Assembly: GCA_002713555.1 (NCBI GenBank)
Contig: PATG01000126.1
Coordinates: forward strand, 1 to 18,291
Reading direction: 5' to 3'
DNA from: Planctomycetaceae bacterium
GTDB taxonomy: Bacteria; Planctomycetota; Planctomycetia; Pirellulales; Lacipirellulaceae
Length of the DNA: 18,291 bases
Shown here piece by piece: positions 1-7,084 of this stretch. The translations under genes were made by a program, and so were the position numbers. Position 1 is the first letter of the stretch; each line of letters begins with the position of its first letter. The notes under the pieces are model-generated. The model did not search any database, had not been told where the DNA came from, and was given only the letters and a program-made list of their open reading frames with translations.

Positions 1-402
1 ATTGGCAGTGGCCAGGTGAGCCATTTCTGCGGACCGATCCCAACCTACGGCAGGACCGCGCCGTGCCAGTGCCATTAAATCACCACCCAACCCACAACAA
101 TAATCATGCACAGGCTGGTCGTTTTTCAAACGAGAAGCTTTATAGCTTGCGGTCCAAAGATCGGTTGCTTGCTGCAAAGCCAGTTCTGTAAAAAACATTT
201 TGGAGGCCAGACGGCCAAATTTGGTCTCGGCTCGACGGCGCAAACTGGTCAATTCAATAACCAGGCCGGCCTGCTGGGGACTGAGAACTTTGCGCAGCCG
301 TTGCAATTGGCGATGTAGGGGAGCTTGATCCACCAGACATTCTTCCAGAAGAAGGGCAGCAGTATTGCCCGTTAACCAGGCATAATCGGCAAGGTCACTC
401 AA
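1..402 (-). CDS. Class I SAM-dependent methyltransferase, THUMP-like family (5' part; runs off the left edge)
   Basis: The minus-strand frame is open from about 531 to position 1, and 134 codons are visible from a TTG at 402-400. About 105-120 residues in is the clear SAM-binding motif I, VHDYCCGLGGDLMALA, followed by a motif II-like VGWDRS. Ahead of it is a helical, arginine-rich region with LRRRAETKFG and MFFTELALQQATD. This order of a helical N-terminal domain, MFFT and then DxCCGxGGD matches what I recall of planctomycete methyltransferases that end in a THUMP-like domain; that end lies outside the window. The substrate is unknown, possibly RNA. The start is uncertain: no ATG or GTG lies in frame between the upstream TAA (532-534) and the conserved region. 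The TTG overlaps the stop of the small upstream ORF as TTGA, which would allow translational coupling. The family call is firm; the start is not. Confidence 0.75.
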   Translation of the reverse strand, partial: MSDLADYAWLTGNTAALLLEECLVDQAPLHRQLQRLRKVLSPQQAGLVIELTSLRRRAETKFGRLASKMFFTELALQQATDLWTASYKASRLKNDQPVHDYCCGLGGDLMALARRGPAVGWDRSAEMAHLATAN

Positions 403-638
403 AGCATCATCTTCGTGCCTGACACGAGCCTCCCAAAAGGATCTTTTGTGGTGATGGCAAGGTTCGCATGGGTAGCAAGGCTTAGTCTGGGAAAGGGCTG
501 CCGCTGCAAGTCCACATCTTTGATAGGTCGATTAATAACCAATACGGGAGGCAATCGCAGGGTTTCTGAATAGTCTAAATAGAGAGTCTTTATTGGCAAA
601 GCCATGAGGATAGCGACCGCAGGCACGTTTTGATGCAT
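399..638 (-). CDS. Possible small protein upstream of the methyltransferase (doubtful)
   Basis: This is a 79-codon frame from ATG at 638. An alternative GTG start at codon 5 has a GGGGA at better spacing. The product is not recognised. It has no obvious signal peptide, and its middle (TLYLDYSETLRLPPVLVINRP) looks more protein-like than a random frame. The argument for it is the TTGA overlap (399-402) with the only plausible methyltransferase start and the lack of any better ORF in 403-674. The argument against it is its short length, the absence of a recognisable family and the absence of a clear ribosome binding site for the first ATG. It may be a real leader gene or chance. Confidence 0.3.
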   Translation of the reverse strand: MHQNVPAVAILMALPIKTLYLDYSETLRLPPVLVINRPIKDVDLQRQPFPRLSLATHANLAITTKDPFGRLVSGTKMML

Positions 639-657
639 TCCCCGTAGTTTTTATAAT
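630..657 (+). promoter_or_regulatory. Sigma70-type promoter for the 675-2495 unit
   Basis: TTGATG (630-635) and a perfect TATAAT (652-657) are separated by 16 bases, close to the housekeeping consensus. Transcription would start near 664, only about 10 bases before the ATG at 675, so the leader would be very short and AAAGG (662-666) would sit at its 5' end. The elements lie in the divergent gap between the leftward methyltransferase unit and the rightward DUF6690-like gene. Confidence 0.55.
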
Positions 658-674
658 TCCCAAAGGCATACAAG

Positions 675-1544
675 ATGTTTTCTCGCTTATTAGGTGCACC
701 CGTATTATTGGCCGCCGCTGTAGGGGTTCCGTATATGGCAACCCAGGAGACGAACCTGGATGCCTCCTGGGATTCAAAGCCATCCCAGGCAGACATCTCA
801 GCTAATGGCAGCGATTTGCCAAAGTTATCTCCTGAATTAACCCAGCAACCCCAAGGGCCTAGTAATCCAATCTACGCGACGACAACACCGCTGGAAGGCG
901 TTCGTAGTATGTCGCTTTCCGAAATCTTTCGTTTCGATATCAGCAAGGAATGGGTTTACCAGCGTTGGGCTCGCAAATCGACTGCCCTGGCAGAATTGGG
1001 ACTTTTTGGTATCCGCGTTCCGCTAGTTAGTGGCACCCGACTGCAGGATTTGGCTGGGTCACTCACCTATTATTTCGATTCCAATGGCCTCCTCCAGCGT
1101 ATCTCGTTTTATGGCAATACGGGCGATACAACGGGACTCGTGATGCTTGTTGTCAATCGGTATGGTTTCCAACGTCAGGCAACCCCAATCGCCTCCGAGC
1201 AACTCTACCAGATTCGCAACGAAACCCAGGTCTTCAGCGAATTGCATACTCGCCCCGCTCCCGTACTCTGGGCCAATGCGCCCCACAAAAGCTTTACCGT
1301 AGAGCTCGAATTGCAACGTCCTGGTTCGAGCGAGCCCCTGCTGGCTCAGAACGCGCGGCATCCACCTGAGGCTGCACAACCTGCCCATCAAACGCCTGCT
1401 GAAGTTGCGCAGCAGAGCCCCCCACCTGAAGAGGAACAGGCTGCGGAGAACGAAGAGAAACCGGGGTGGAAAACCTTTTTTCCCCGCAGCCGAGTGCCCC
1501 GGCAGCAGGTCGAAAGTCTCGACAAAAGAGACCGCTACTGGTAG
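675..1544 (+). CDS. Membrane-anchored or secreted planctomycete protein, DUF6690-like
   Basis: The product has 289 residues. Residues 5-21 are a hydrophobic stretch after MFSR, consistent with a signal peptide or N-terminal anchor, so the rest is probably outside the cytoplasmic membrane. The globular part (about 60-225) carries SEIFRFDISKEWVYQRWARKS and VSGTRLQDLAGSLTYYFD. From memory this resembles the planctomycete-restricted family DUF6690, whose function is unknown. Residues about 225-270 are a low-complexity linker rich in Pro, Glu, Gln and Ala, followed by a basic end. AAAGG lies 8 bases before the ATG, and a promoter sits immediately upstream. The next gene begins within 6 bases, so the two are probably cotranscribed. 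The gene is near certain; the family name is a recollection and should be tested by profile search. Confidence 0.75.
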   Translation: MFSRLLGAPVLLAAAVGVPYMATQETNLDASWDSKPSQADISANGSDLPKLSPELTQQPQGPSNPIYATTTPLEGVRSMSLSEIFRFDISKEWVYQRWARKSTALAELGLFGIRVPLVSGTRLQDLAGSLTYYFDSNGLLQRISFYGNTGDTTGLVMLVVNRYGFQRQATPIASEQLYQIRNETQVFSELHTRPAPVLWANAPHKSFTVELELQRPGSSEPLLAQNARHPPEAAQPAHQTPAEVAQQSPPPEEEQAAENEEKPGWKTFFPRSRVPRQQVESLDKRDRYW

Positions 1545-1550
1545 ACCTGC

Positions 1551-2495
1551 GTGCTACGCAATCAGGCTCAAATGGATTATCCTGCAGCCATGCCTGAGTC
1601 GTATGAAATATCCACCTGCCCTGCCCATCAATGTGCCGACGCCTTGCGAGTGCTGCACGCGGGTTTGGCAGAAGACGAACAGGACGGCCTCCTGCACGCG
1701 CTCAATACCATCAACAAAAACGATGCTGAGCCATTTTCGGGTTTGTTGATTGCGCAGAGCTGCGGAGAAATTTCTGCTGTCATTTGGGTTCAAATCCAAC
1801 CCGGACGCACCGCAGTGGTCTGGCTCCCGCAGACAGATCACCCGGCAGCTCTGGATCTCGTGCGGGCGGCGACGGAATTTCTGGACAAACGTGCAGTAGC
1901 TCTAGCGCAGATATTGACCCGACCCGAAACACACATAGATCCACGAATGCTCGTAGCAGGTGATTTCAAGCCTCTTGCCCTCTTGAACTATCTGACGGTC
2001 GGTGAAAGCCATTTCCCACCAGTGCAGCCCAATGGAAAACTAGAATTTGAACCTCTAGCGGATGATCAGCCCGCTCGCTTAGCAGAATTGCTCCTGGCTA
2101 CTTATGAGGGTTCACTCGACTGTCCGGCACTCAATGGAATACGAGAGCCACAAGACACGATCCTGGGATACAGGGCGCAAAGCAACCTGACGACTCGCCC
2201 CTGGTATTTTGTACGCCATCAACATCAAGATGTGGGGGTCTTAATCCTGGACACCCACAAGGAGGGAGAGAACTGGGAACTGGTGTACATGGGCATCGTT
2301 CCCGGTGCACGGGGGAAAGGCTTTGGCTGGCAAATCTTGCAACATGCCTTGTGGCTGGCTAGCCAGGGAGGGACACAACGGATGGTTTTGGCCGTTGACG
2401 AAGACAACGAACACGCCCTGCGAACTTATCGACGAGCAGGATTTGTCATGTGGGATCGTCGACAGGTATTTGCGCGCCTGCGGAGATCAAAATGA
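1551..2495 (+). CDS. GNAT-family N-acetyltransferase with a second, degenerate GNAT lobe
   Basis: The product has up to 314 residues. The C-terminal half (about 165-310) is a GNAT domain: the strand ELVYMGIVPGARGKGFGWQ holds the acetyl-CoA loop RGKGFG (about 254-259). It is followed by MVLAVDEDNEHALRTYRRAGFV, the usual NxxAxxxYxxxGF element of the fold. The N-terminal half (about 15-150) has the size and strand pattern of a second, degraded GNAT fold without a CoA loop, as in two-lobed GNAT proteins such as mycothiol-synthase relatives. The substrate cannot be inferred. The GTG at 1551 lacks a good ribosome binding site; ATGs at 1572 and 1590 are alternatives. It follows the DUF6690-like gene by 6 bases. 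The gap to dnaA makes a shared transcript with dnaA less likely. Confidence 0.8.
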   Translation: MLRNQAQMDYPAAMPESYEISTCPAHQCADALRVLHAGLAEDEQDGLLHALNTINKNDAEPFSGLLIAQSCGEISAVIWVQIQPGRTAVVWLPQTDHPAALDLVRAATEFLDKRAVALAQILTRPETHIDPRMLVAGDFKPLALLNYLTVGESHFPPVQPNGKLEFEPLADDQPARLAELLLATYEGSLDCPALNGIREPQDTILGYRAQSNLTTRPWYFVRHQHQDVGVLILDTHKEGENWELVYMGIVPGARGKGFGWQILQHALWLASQGGTQRMVLAVDEDNEHALRTYRRAGFVMWDRRQVFARLRRSK

Positions 2496-2603
2496 CGTGG
2501 CCACTATCCAATTTGTAGCTAGGACAGCCTCGATTGTCCTGTATTTTGTGGTCAGGAGATTTTGTCTGGCAAAACGATCATTTTCTCGTGAAAAACTAGT
2601 GTT

Positions 2604-2656
2604 AAAAATTGTTTGCTTATTTCCAAAATCCATTTTTGTTTTGGCAAACATTTTTT
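2604..2656. repeat. 13-base inverted repeat in AT-rich DNA
   Basis: The arms AAAAATTGTTTGC (2604-2616) and GCAAACATTTTTT (2644-2656) match at 12 of 13 positions around a 27-base AT-rich spacer. The right arm overlaps the DnaA-box-like TTTTCCACG (2653-2661). Confidence 0.6.
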
Positions 2657-2661
2657 CCACG
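2653..2661 (+). promoter_or_regulatory. DnaA-box-like site
   Basis: TTTTCCACG differs at one base from TTTTCCACA, a common bacterial DnaA-box variant. It is the only good match I found by eye in this gap, so it is suggestive only. Confidence 0.3.
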
Positions 2662-2787
2662 GGCAAGCAAGACGCAGAAAATATTTTTCCGGTCGGAATC
2701 TGCCCACAAAAACACTGCGATTCGTGGGTTCCGACCAGGCCATGCGCGCGGGACGAAACGCCCGAGCAAGTCAAGGGCTTACCTTCA

Positions 2788-2799
2788 GGTGCTAGCACC
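2788..2799. repeat. 12-base perfect palindrome centred on GCTAGC
   Basis: GGTGCTAGCACC is a perfect palindrome between the GNAT gene and dnaA. Related GCTAGC-centred palindromes occur in three other gaps of the window. Confidence 0.6.
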
Positions 2800-2853
2800 C
2801 CTAGAATAGCCCCTCGTTACTAAGGATTGGGCATCTTCAGTCAGGCCGTCATA

Positions 2854-2874
2854 ACCATTGACCATTGACTATTG
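2854..2874 (+). repeat. Tandem 7-base repeat, three units
   Basis: ACCATTG occurs twice head to tail (2854-2867) and is followed by the one-mismatch unit ACTATTG (2868-2874). It lies 160 bases upstream of the dnaA start. Confidence 0.6.
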
Positions 2875-2941
2875 CAGTCCGTTGGTATTGGCATGCCGGA
2901 GTAGGGGTTTAGGGCCGGACTTTATTTAGCATGTGCATATT

Positions 2942-2971
2942 GGGTTTATCTTGGTCGGGTTTATGTTGGGC
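2942..2971 (+). repeat. Tandem 15-base duplication upstream of dnaA
   Basis: GGGTTTATCTTGGTC (2942-2956) is followed directly by GGGTTTATGTTGGGC (2957-2971), with 13 of 15 positions identical. Each unit holds TTATSTTGG. The 15-base period and position about 63 bases before the dnaA ATG would suit a protein-binding site, but this is an inference. Confidence 0.6.
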
Positions 2972-3033
2972 ATTGTGTCCTGATTACCGGCAGAAATCCT
3001 ATGTGTAACACGATATAGCAGCAGGATGTAGTC

Positions 3034-4680
3034 ATGGATGATTCGGACAGGCTGTCCGCATTGCAAGAAGAGCTGACGCAGCGCCTTGGGCGTAATCGTT
3101 ATGAGCTCTGGGTGGGTCCCCATACGACTCTTCAGATGCGTGACACTGACGAAAAGGCTGAGCAGTTATCAGTCTCTGCTTCAGGCCTGCATGACACAAG
3201 TTTACATTACATGGGTGCTGGAGAAGACGCAGGGGTAGGAGATGCAAAAGACAGCGATGCTCCAGTTGCACATTTCGAGAGAAAACCACCCAAGAGAAAG
3301 CTGCCCCAACGAAAGTTGCTCGTAGGCTGCCCTACCGAATTTGAATTGAAATGGCTACGCAGTCGACTCCACACCACACTACTGTCTTGCGCCCAACAAG
3401 TGTGGCAATGCGAAGTTTCAATTGAATACCATGTCCTTGCGAATCCGCAGGTCCTTGGGAATTCGCAGCCAGATTGTTCGAGGCAGACCCATCCCAGCCA
3501 GATTGAAACCAAGCCTGACCTGGATATTTCTACTGATAACCGACTGGAATCTCCAGGGGAGCAACCGGCTGTACGGGCGCAAACAGGAAATCTCCCGCAA
3601 CAGGACCGCTCACGAACAAACGTGCAAAAACCTGATTCGAAACGACCAGGAGCACAGTCCTCATTTGCCAACTTTGTGGTTGGCAGAAGCAATGAGATGG
3701 CCTGCCACACCGCCCAGTCCGTAGCAAAATCATTAGGCCATTATGGTCCTCTTCTCCTTTACGGTCCCCCAGGTGTAGGCAAGACCCATCTTGCTTACGC
3801 CATGCTTCAACACTGGCGTCGCGCCCCGCAAACACGCGGCATTCGCCTCACCGCCGAACAATTCACTGCTGAATTCCTGACGGCTCTCAACAGCAGGTCG
3901 CTGCCCAGTTTTCGACAAAAATATCGCATGGTCGATGCGCTGATCATTGACGACATTCAATTTCTAGTTGGCAAACGTGCGACGCTCGACGAGTTGCTTT
4001 ACACAATAGATACTGTTCAGGAGCGTGGTCGGCAAATTGTGATGACGTGCGACCGTAGCCCGGGCGAGTTGCAACAAGTGAGTCTCGAACTGGTATCAAG
4101 AATCTCAGGCGGTCTGGCAATTCCCATTGAATTACCTGACTTTACAACCCGACTAGGAATCACACGCCGCTTTGCCCTGCAGATGGGCTTACCCGACCAG
4201 GAAGAAATCCTGACCTATATTGCCTCACAGGTTGCTGGGAGTGCACGTCAAATTAGTGGGGCTATCAATTTACTGGTCGCCACAAGTCAAGCCTACGACA
4301 AGGTCCTGGACGAAGATCTTGTTCGCGCAACACTCGCCGAATATATCCAACAAAACACACCCAGTGTGCGTCTGGCAGACATCCAGAGCGCCGTATGTCA
4401 CGTCTTTGGAGTCGAACCCAACAATCTTAAGTCCAAACGAAAAACACGTTCAGTAGCCGAACCACGGATGTTGGCCATGTGGTTAGCCCGCAAGTATACT
4501 CGTGCTTCTCTCGGTGAAATCGGCGCTTACTTTGGACGCAGCAGCCACAGCACGGTAATTTCTGCCCAGAAAAAAATTGAAGGCCTGGTTGTTCAAGGCG
4601 CGCAGGTATCAGTAGCCGACCGCCCCTGTCCTGTCGAAGAGGCGATTCGTCGGATCGAGTCGGTCTTGCGAACTGCGTAG
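3034..4680 (+). CDS. dnaA: Chromosomal replication initiator protein DnaA
   Basis: The product has 548 residues and is an AAA+ initiator that binds DnaA boxes and opens the origin. Domain I is recognisable from LSALQEELTQRLGRNRYELWV (about 8-28) and resumes at LLVGCPTEFELKWLRSRL (95-112); between them is an unusual stretch of about 55 mostly polar residues. Domain II (about 135-210) is a polar linker. Domain III has Walker A GPPGVGKT (244-251), Walker B LIIDDIQF (303-310), sensor I IVMTCDRSP (about 335-343), box VII ELVSRISGGL with the arginine finger, and sensor II GSARQISGAIN (about 402-412). Domain IV ends in the signature GRSSHSTVISAQKKIE (about 501-516). AGGA (3023-3026) lies 7 bases before the ATG. 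Downstream is the convergent sigma54 activator, 62 bases away; dnaN is not adjacent. Confidence 0.96.
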   Translation: MDDSDRLSALQEELTQRLGRNRYELWVGPHTTLQMRDTDEKAEQLSVSASGLHDTSLHYMGAGEDAGVGDAKDSDAPVAHFERKPPKRKLPQRKLLVGCPTEFELKWLRSRLHTTLLSCAQQVWQCEVSIEYHVLANPQVLGNSQPDCSRQTHPSQIETKPDLDISTDNRLESPGEQPAVRAQTGNLPQQDRSRTNVQKPDSKRPGAQSSFANFVVGRSNEMACHTAQSVAKSLGHYGPLLLYGPPGVGKTHLAYAMLQHWRRAPQTRGIRLTAEQFTAEFLTALNSRSLPSFRQKYRMVDALIIDDIQFLVGKRATLDELLYTIDTVQERGRQIVMTCDRSPGELQQVSLELVSRISGGLAIPIELPDFTTRLGITRRFALQMGLPDQEEILTYIASQVAGSARQISGAINLLVATSQAYDKVLDEDLVRATLAEYIQQNTPSVRLADIQSAVCHVFGVEPNNLKSKRKTRSVAEPRMLAMWLARKYTRASLGEIGAYFGRSSHSTVISAQKKIEGLVVQGAQVSVADRPCPVEEAIRRIESVLRTA

Positions 4681-4742
4681 CCGACTTGTTTCTGTTCCCG
4701 GTTGTAAAAAAGGGCAAGGATCGCTCCACTTTGCAATCCCCA

Positions 4743-6608
4743 TCATTCTTCACCACCATCCATCCCCAGTTGACGCATTTTACGGTAGAGATTGGAGCGA
4801 TGCAGCCCTAACCGCTGGGCGGCCTGACTCATATTTCCTTGCATACTCTCAATCATTTGGCGTATGTATTCCTGCTGAAAGTCTCGTGTAGCTTCCGTGA
4901 GTGTTGCGTCCAGGTCCAGACGCTGCGCATCCGAGACTGCCCCCGTATTGATGAAGGCGAGATCTTCGGCTTCAACTCGGTTGCCTGAAGAGAGATAAGC
5001 CAAGCGTTCCATCAGATTGCGCAATTCACGAACATTGCCAGGCCAAACGTGATTTAAGAGCTGCTTTTTGGATGCTGCTGATAAACCTGGCGTCCGTCTG
5101 CCCATACTCTGACAAAACTGGCCAAGAAAAAACTCTGCTAAAATTATTATGTCGTCTCCTCGCTGGCGCAGTGGAGGCAGCTCAAGGCTCACGACGTTGA
5201 GGCGAAAAAAGAGGTCCTCGCGGAACTTTTTCTCACGCACCATTTTGGCCAGGTCTTGGTTGGTTGCAGCAAGGATACGTACTTCGGTATGGATAGTTTC
5301 GGATCCCCCCACGCGCACAACCGTCTTGTCTTCCAGCACACGAAGCAATTTGGCCTGACCACTTAAACTCATATCGCCAATTTCGTCAAGAAACAACGTA
5401 CCTCCCGAAGCCAATTCAAACTTGCCTGCGCGCGTGTCATGAGCATCCGTAAAAGCCCCTTTTTCATGGCCAAACAGTTCACTCTCCAAGAGTGTTTCGG
5501 TCAGCGCCGCGCAATTGACCGCAATGAACGGTTGGTCCCTGCGTTCGCTGATATAGTGAATAGAACGAGCCACAACTTCTTTGCCTGTGCCATTTTCGCC
5601 CAGGATGAGGATCGCCAAATCGGTATTGGCAATGCGCTGTGTGGTTGAACGAACCGCTTCAATCGCCGGACTGTTGCCAATGAGTTGCACCTCTTCTGCC
5701 GCTTCTTCAACCAGACGCTGATGCTTGCTGAACAACTCTTCCAGCTGTTGAGTATTTGCTAAGGCGACTACCGCATGGGCAGCCAGTTCTTCCAGTCCGC
5801 GCTGGTCTTCTTCGCTAAAGCGTCCCTCATTTTTATTCAACACCTCAAAGGCCCCCAGGCACTTTCTAGAATGGAATACGAGCGGCACACACAAAATCGT
5901 GCGTGTATGGTAGCCCGTTTGCGCGTCAACATTCCTGGCAATTTGATCATCTTCAGATCCGCCCCCCACTCTCCTCGGCTGCCCCGTTTGGACCACTTGC
6001 CCAACCACTCCCTGGTCATCAGCAATACGCAATTCATTGCCCTCGACTCCTAAAGAGGGTCGTCCGACCAGCACCTTATTGGCTTTGTCCCACAGAAAAA
6101 TACTGGCCCGATCGGCTGAGAGCAACTCGATAGCCGCTTCGGCCATTGCCTGCAGGAGCGCTTCCATGCAATTGGTTTGGCTCCAGGTGTGTGTGATCTC
6201 CAAAATCTTTTCCAGCCGACGAATGCGTCGTATGCGTTGCTGCTGACTTTGAACCGCAACAAACGCCTGAGTCATAGCGACTTGAAACTGCGCCAAATCA
6301 CTCTCGGACATCGCAGCCTGCAGGAGAATGACATGCTTGCCGGACAAGGGTAGGGCCGCCCAGGCGCCACTCAGTGTAGAACGATTCTGATCAAGTGCTT
6401 CCGCAGCCAGATCGGTTGGCACCTGCTTGGGAGCAATACCGACACTGGCCAGAACGAGCCATTCGGGAGGACTGCATCGCACGACAGCCATCGCCTGAAA
6501 ACCCAGAGAATTCTGGGCCTCTGGTAGTAGTTGATTGAAGAAATCGGTCACGTTCTCGCAACTGCAGGCTTGAGCCAGCAGCTGCCGCATAAAGTCTCGC
6601 CAGCTCAT
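4743..6608 (-). CDS. GAF-domain sigma54-dependent transcriptional activator
   Basis: The product has 621 residues and is a bacterial enhancer-binding protein that remodels sigma54-RNA polymerase by ATP hydrolysis. Residues 1-130 are a weakly recognisable sensory region, perhaps a degenerate GAF. A GAF domain (about 147-290) is joined by a coiled linker (about 285-305) to the AAA+ domain. That domain shows Walker A GENGTGKE (337-344), a sigma54-contact loop GAFTDA (384-389), Walker B LFLDEIGDM (about 405-413), FREDLFFRL (about 462-470) and WPGNVRELRN (about 522-531). A Fis-type helix-turn-helix is at the C-terminus (about 590-614, MSQAAQRLGLHRSNLYRKM). No receiver domain is present, so the input is probably a small ligand or partner. 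AAAGGA (6618-6623) lies 9 bases before the ATG. The usual loop is GAFTGA; Asp at the fifth position is a variant. Targets are unknown. Confidence 0.92.
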   Translation of the reverse strand: MSWRDFMRQLLAQACSCENVTDFFNQLLPEAQNSLGFQAMAVVRCSPPEWLVLASVGIAPKQVPTDLAAEALDQNRSTLSGAWAALPLSGKHVILLQAAMSESDLAQFQVAMTQAFVAVQSQQQRIRRIRRLEKILEITHTWSQTNCMEALLQAMAEAAIELLSADRASIFLWDKANKVLVGRPSLGVEGNELRIADDQGVVGQVVQTGQPRRVGGGSEDDQIARNVDAQTGYHTRTILCVPLVFHSRKCLGAFEVLNKNEGRFSEEDQRGLEELAAHAVVALANTQQLEELFSKHQRLVEEAAEEVQLIGNSPAIEAVRSTTQRIANTDLAILILGENGTGKEVVARSIHYISERRDQPFIAVNCAALTETLLESELFGHEKGAFTDAHDTRAGKFELASGGTLFLDEIGDMSLSGQAKLLRVLEDKTVVRVGGSETIHTEVRILAATNQDLAKMVREKKFREDLFFRLNVVSLELPPLRQRGDDIIILAEFFLGQFCQSMGRRTPGLSAASKKQLLNHVWPGNVRELRNLMERLAYLSSGNRVEAEDLAFINTGAVSDAQRLDLDATLTEATRDFQQEYIRQMIESMQGNMSQAAQRLGLHRSNLYRKMRQLGMDGGEE

Positions 6609-7084
6609 AGCTTAGGTTCCTTTGTCAACTTCACCCATAATCAAAAACGCGACAAACACCATGACAGAAGATCTGAAACCACTGAGAACAAGTCAATTAG
6701 ACATCTTGACATTCTACCTACTGTCATCACCTACGCAACACCAGAAAGATTGTCTCCATCCTTTATAGTATCCTTATTCACGATTTGACTCTTAATTTAC
6801 AGCGTAAAAACACCTTAATCAAAAGGATTCTTTCCATGACCCGGCTGAAACACTCCAGGCTGATCCATAGCGACTACCAAGATAGTCCGATAGTCCTCAC
6901 AACTAGCCAAGTTAGTCTCCGGCTTACCTCCAACTGGATAGACTTCGGTGCGGAGAAAGCCCCCCCCCTTTGTAGCCAAAGGCGACCGGTGGTATGTTGC
7001 GTGACTTCTAAAAAGACATGTTGGCTGCGGAATGAAGAACACCCAGACAACCCAACCCGTCCCGGTTTCCTCCAGGAGTTTGCA
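6609..7084. other. 476-base divergent gap between the sigma54 activator and fabI
   Basis: I see no supported gene. Notable elements are an inverted repeat ATGACAG (6661-6667)/CTGTCAT (6721-6727), a -10-like TATAGT (6764-6769) with no good -35, and a tandem GATAGTCC (6881-6896). There is also a possible hairpin TCTCCG (6916-6921)/CGGAGA (6951-6956) and a run of nine C (6960-6968). If transcription begins near 6775, fabI would have a leader of about 300 bases. The fabI frame stays open back to 6785, but that extension does not resemble FabI. Confidence 0.4.
7074..7078 (+). promoter_or_regulatory. Ribosome binding site deciding the fabI start
   Basis: AGGAG lies 6 bases before the ATG at 7085. 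That ATG begins MGAFAGKKGLITG, which matches the N-terminus expected for FabI, so the longer in-frame start at 6785 is rejected. Confidence 0.75.

Larger units (their letters stand above)
2496..3033. other. Repeat-rich 538-base gap upstream of dnaA (candidate origin and/or dnaA control region)
   Basis: No convincing gene lies here. The first 160 bases are clearly AT-rich, especially 2581-2656, against a window average near 50% GC. They carry a 13-base inverted repeat and one DnaA-box-like TTTTCCACG (2653-2661). A 12-base palindrome (2788-2799), a triple 7-base tandem (2854-2874) and a 15-base tandem duplication (2942-2971) follow. AT-rich DNA, repeats and adjacency to dnaA fit an origin, but I find only one DnaA-box-like site. 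A regulatory role for dnaA expression is equally possible. Confidence 0.4.

Noticed and set aside
2305..2823. 172-codon plus-strand frame across the end of the GNAT gene and into the gap
   Set aside because: Its first part is out of frame with the clear GNAT motif, and the rest is AT-rich non-coding DNA.
3207..3710. 167-codon minus-strand frame opposite dnaA
   Set aside because: It is fully antisense to the certain dnaA gene and its composition is typical of a shadow frame.
6706..6711. TTGACA as a -35 box for fabI
   Set aside because: No acceptable -10 hexamer lies 15-19 bases downstream.
6785..7084. In-frame 100-residue N-terminal extension of FabI
   Set aside because: It does not resemble FabI and has no ribosome binding site. 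The ATG at 7085 has AGGAG at good spacing and gives a normal-length protein.
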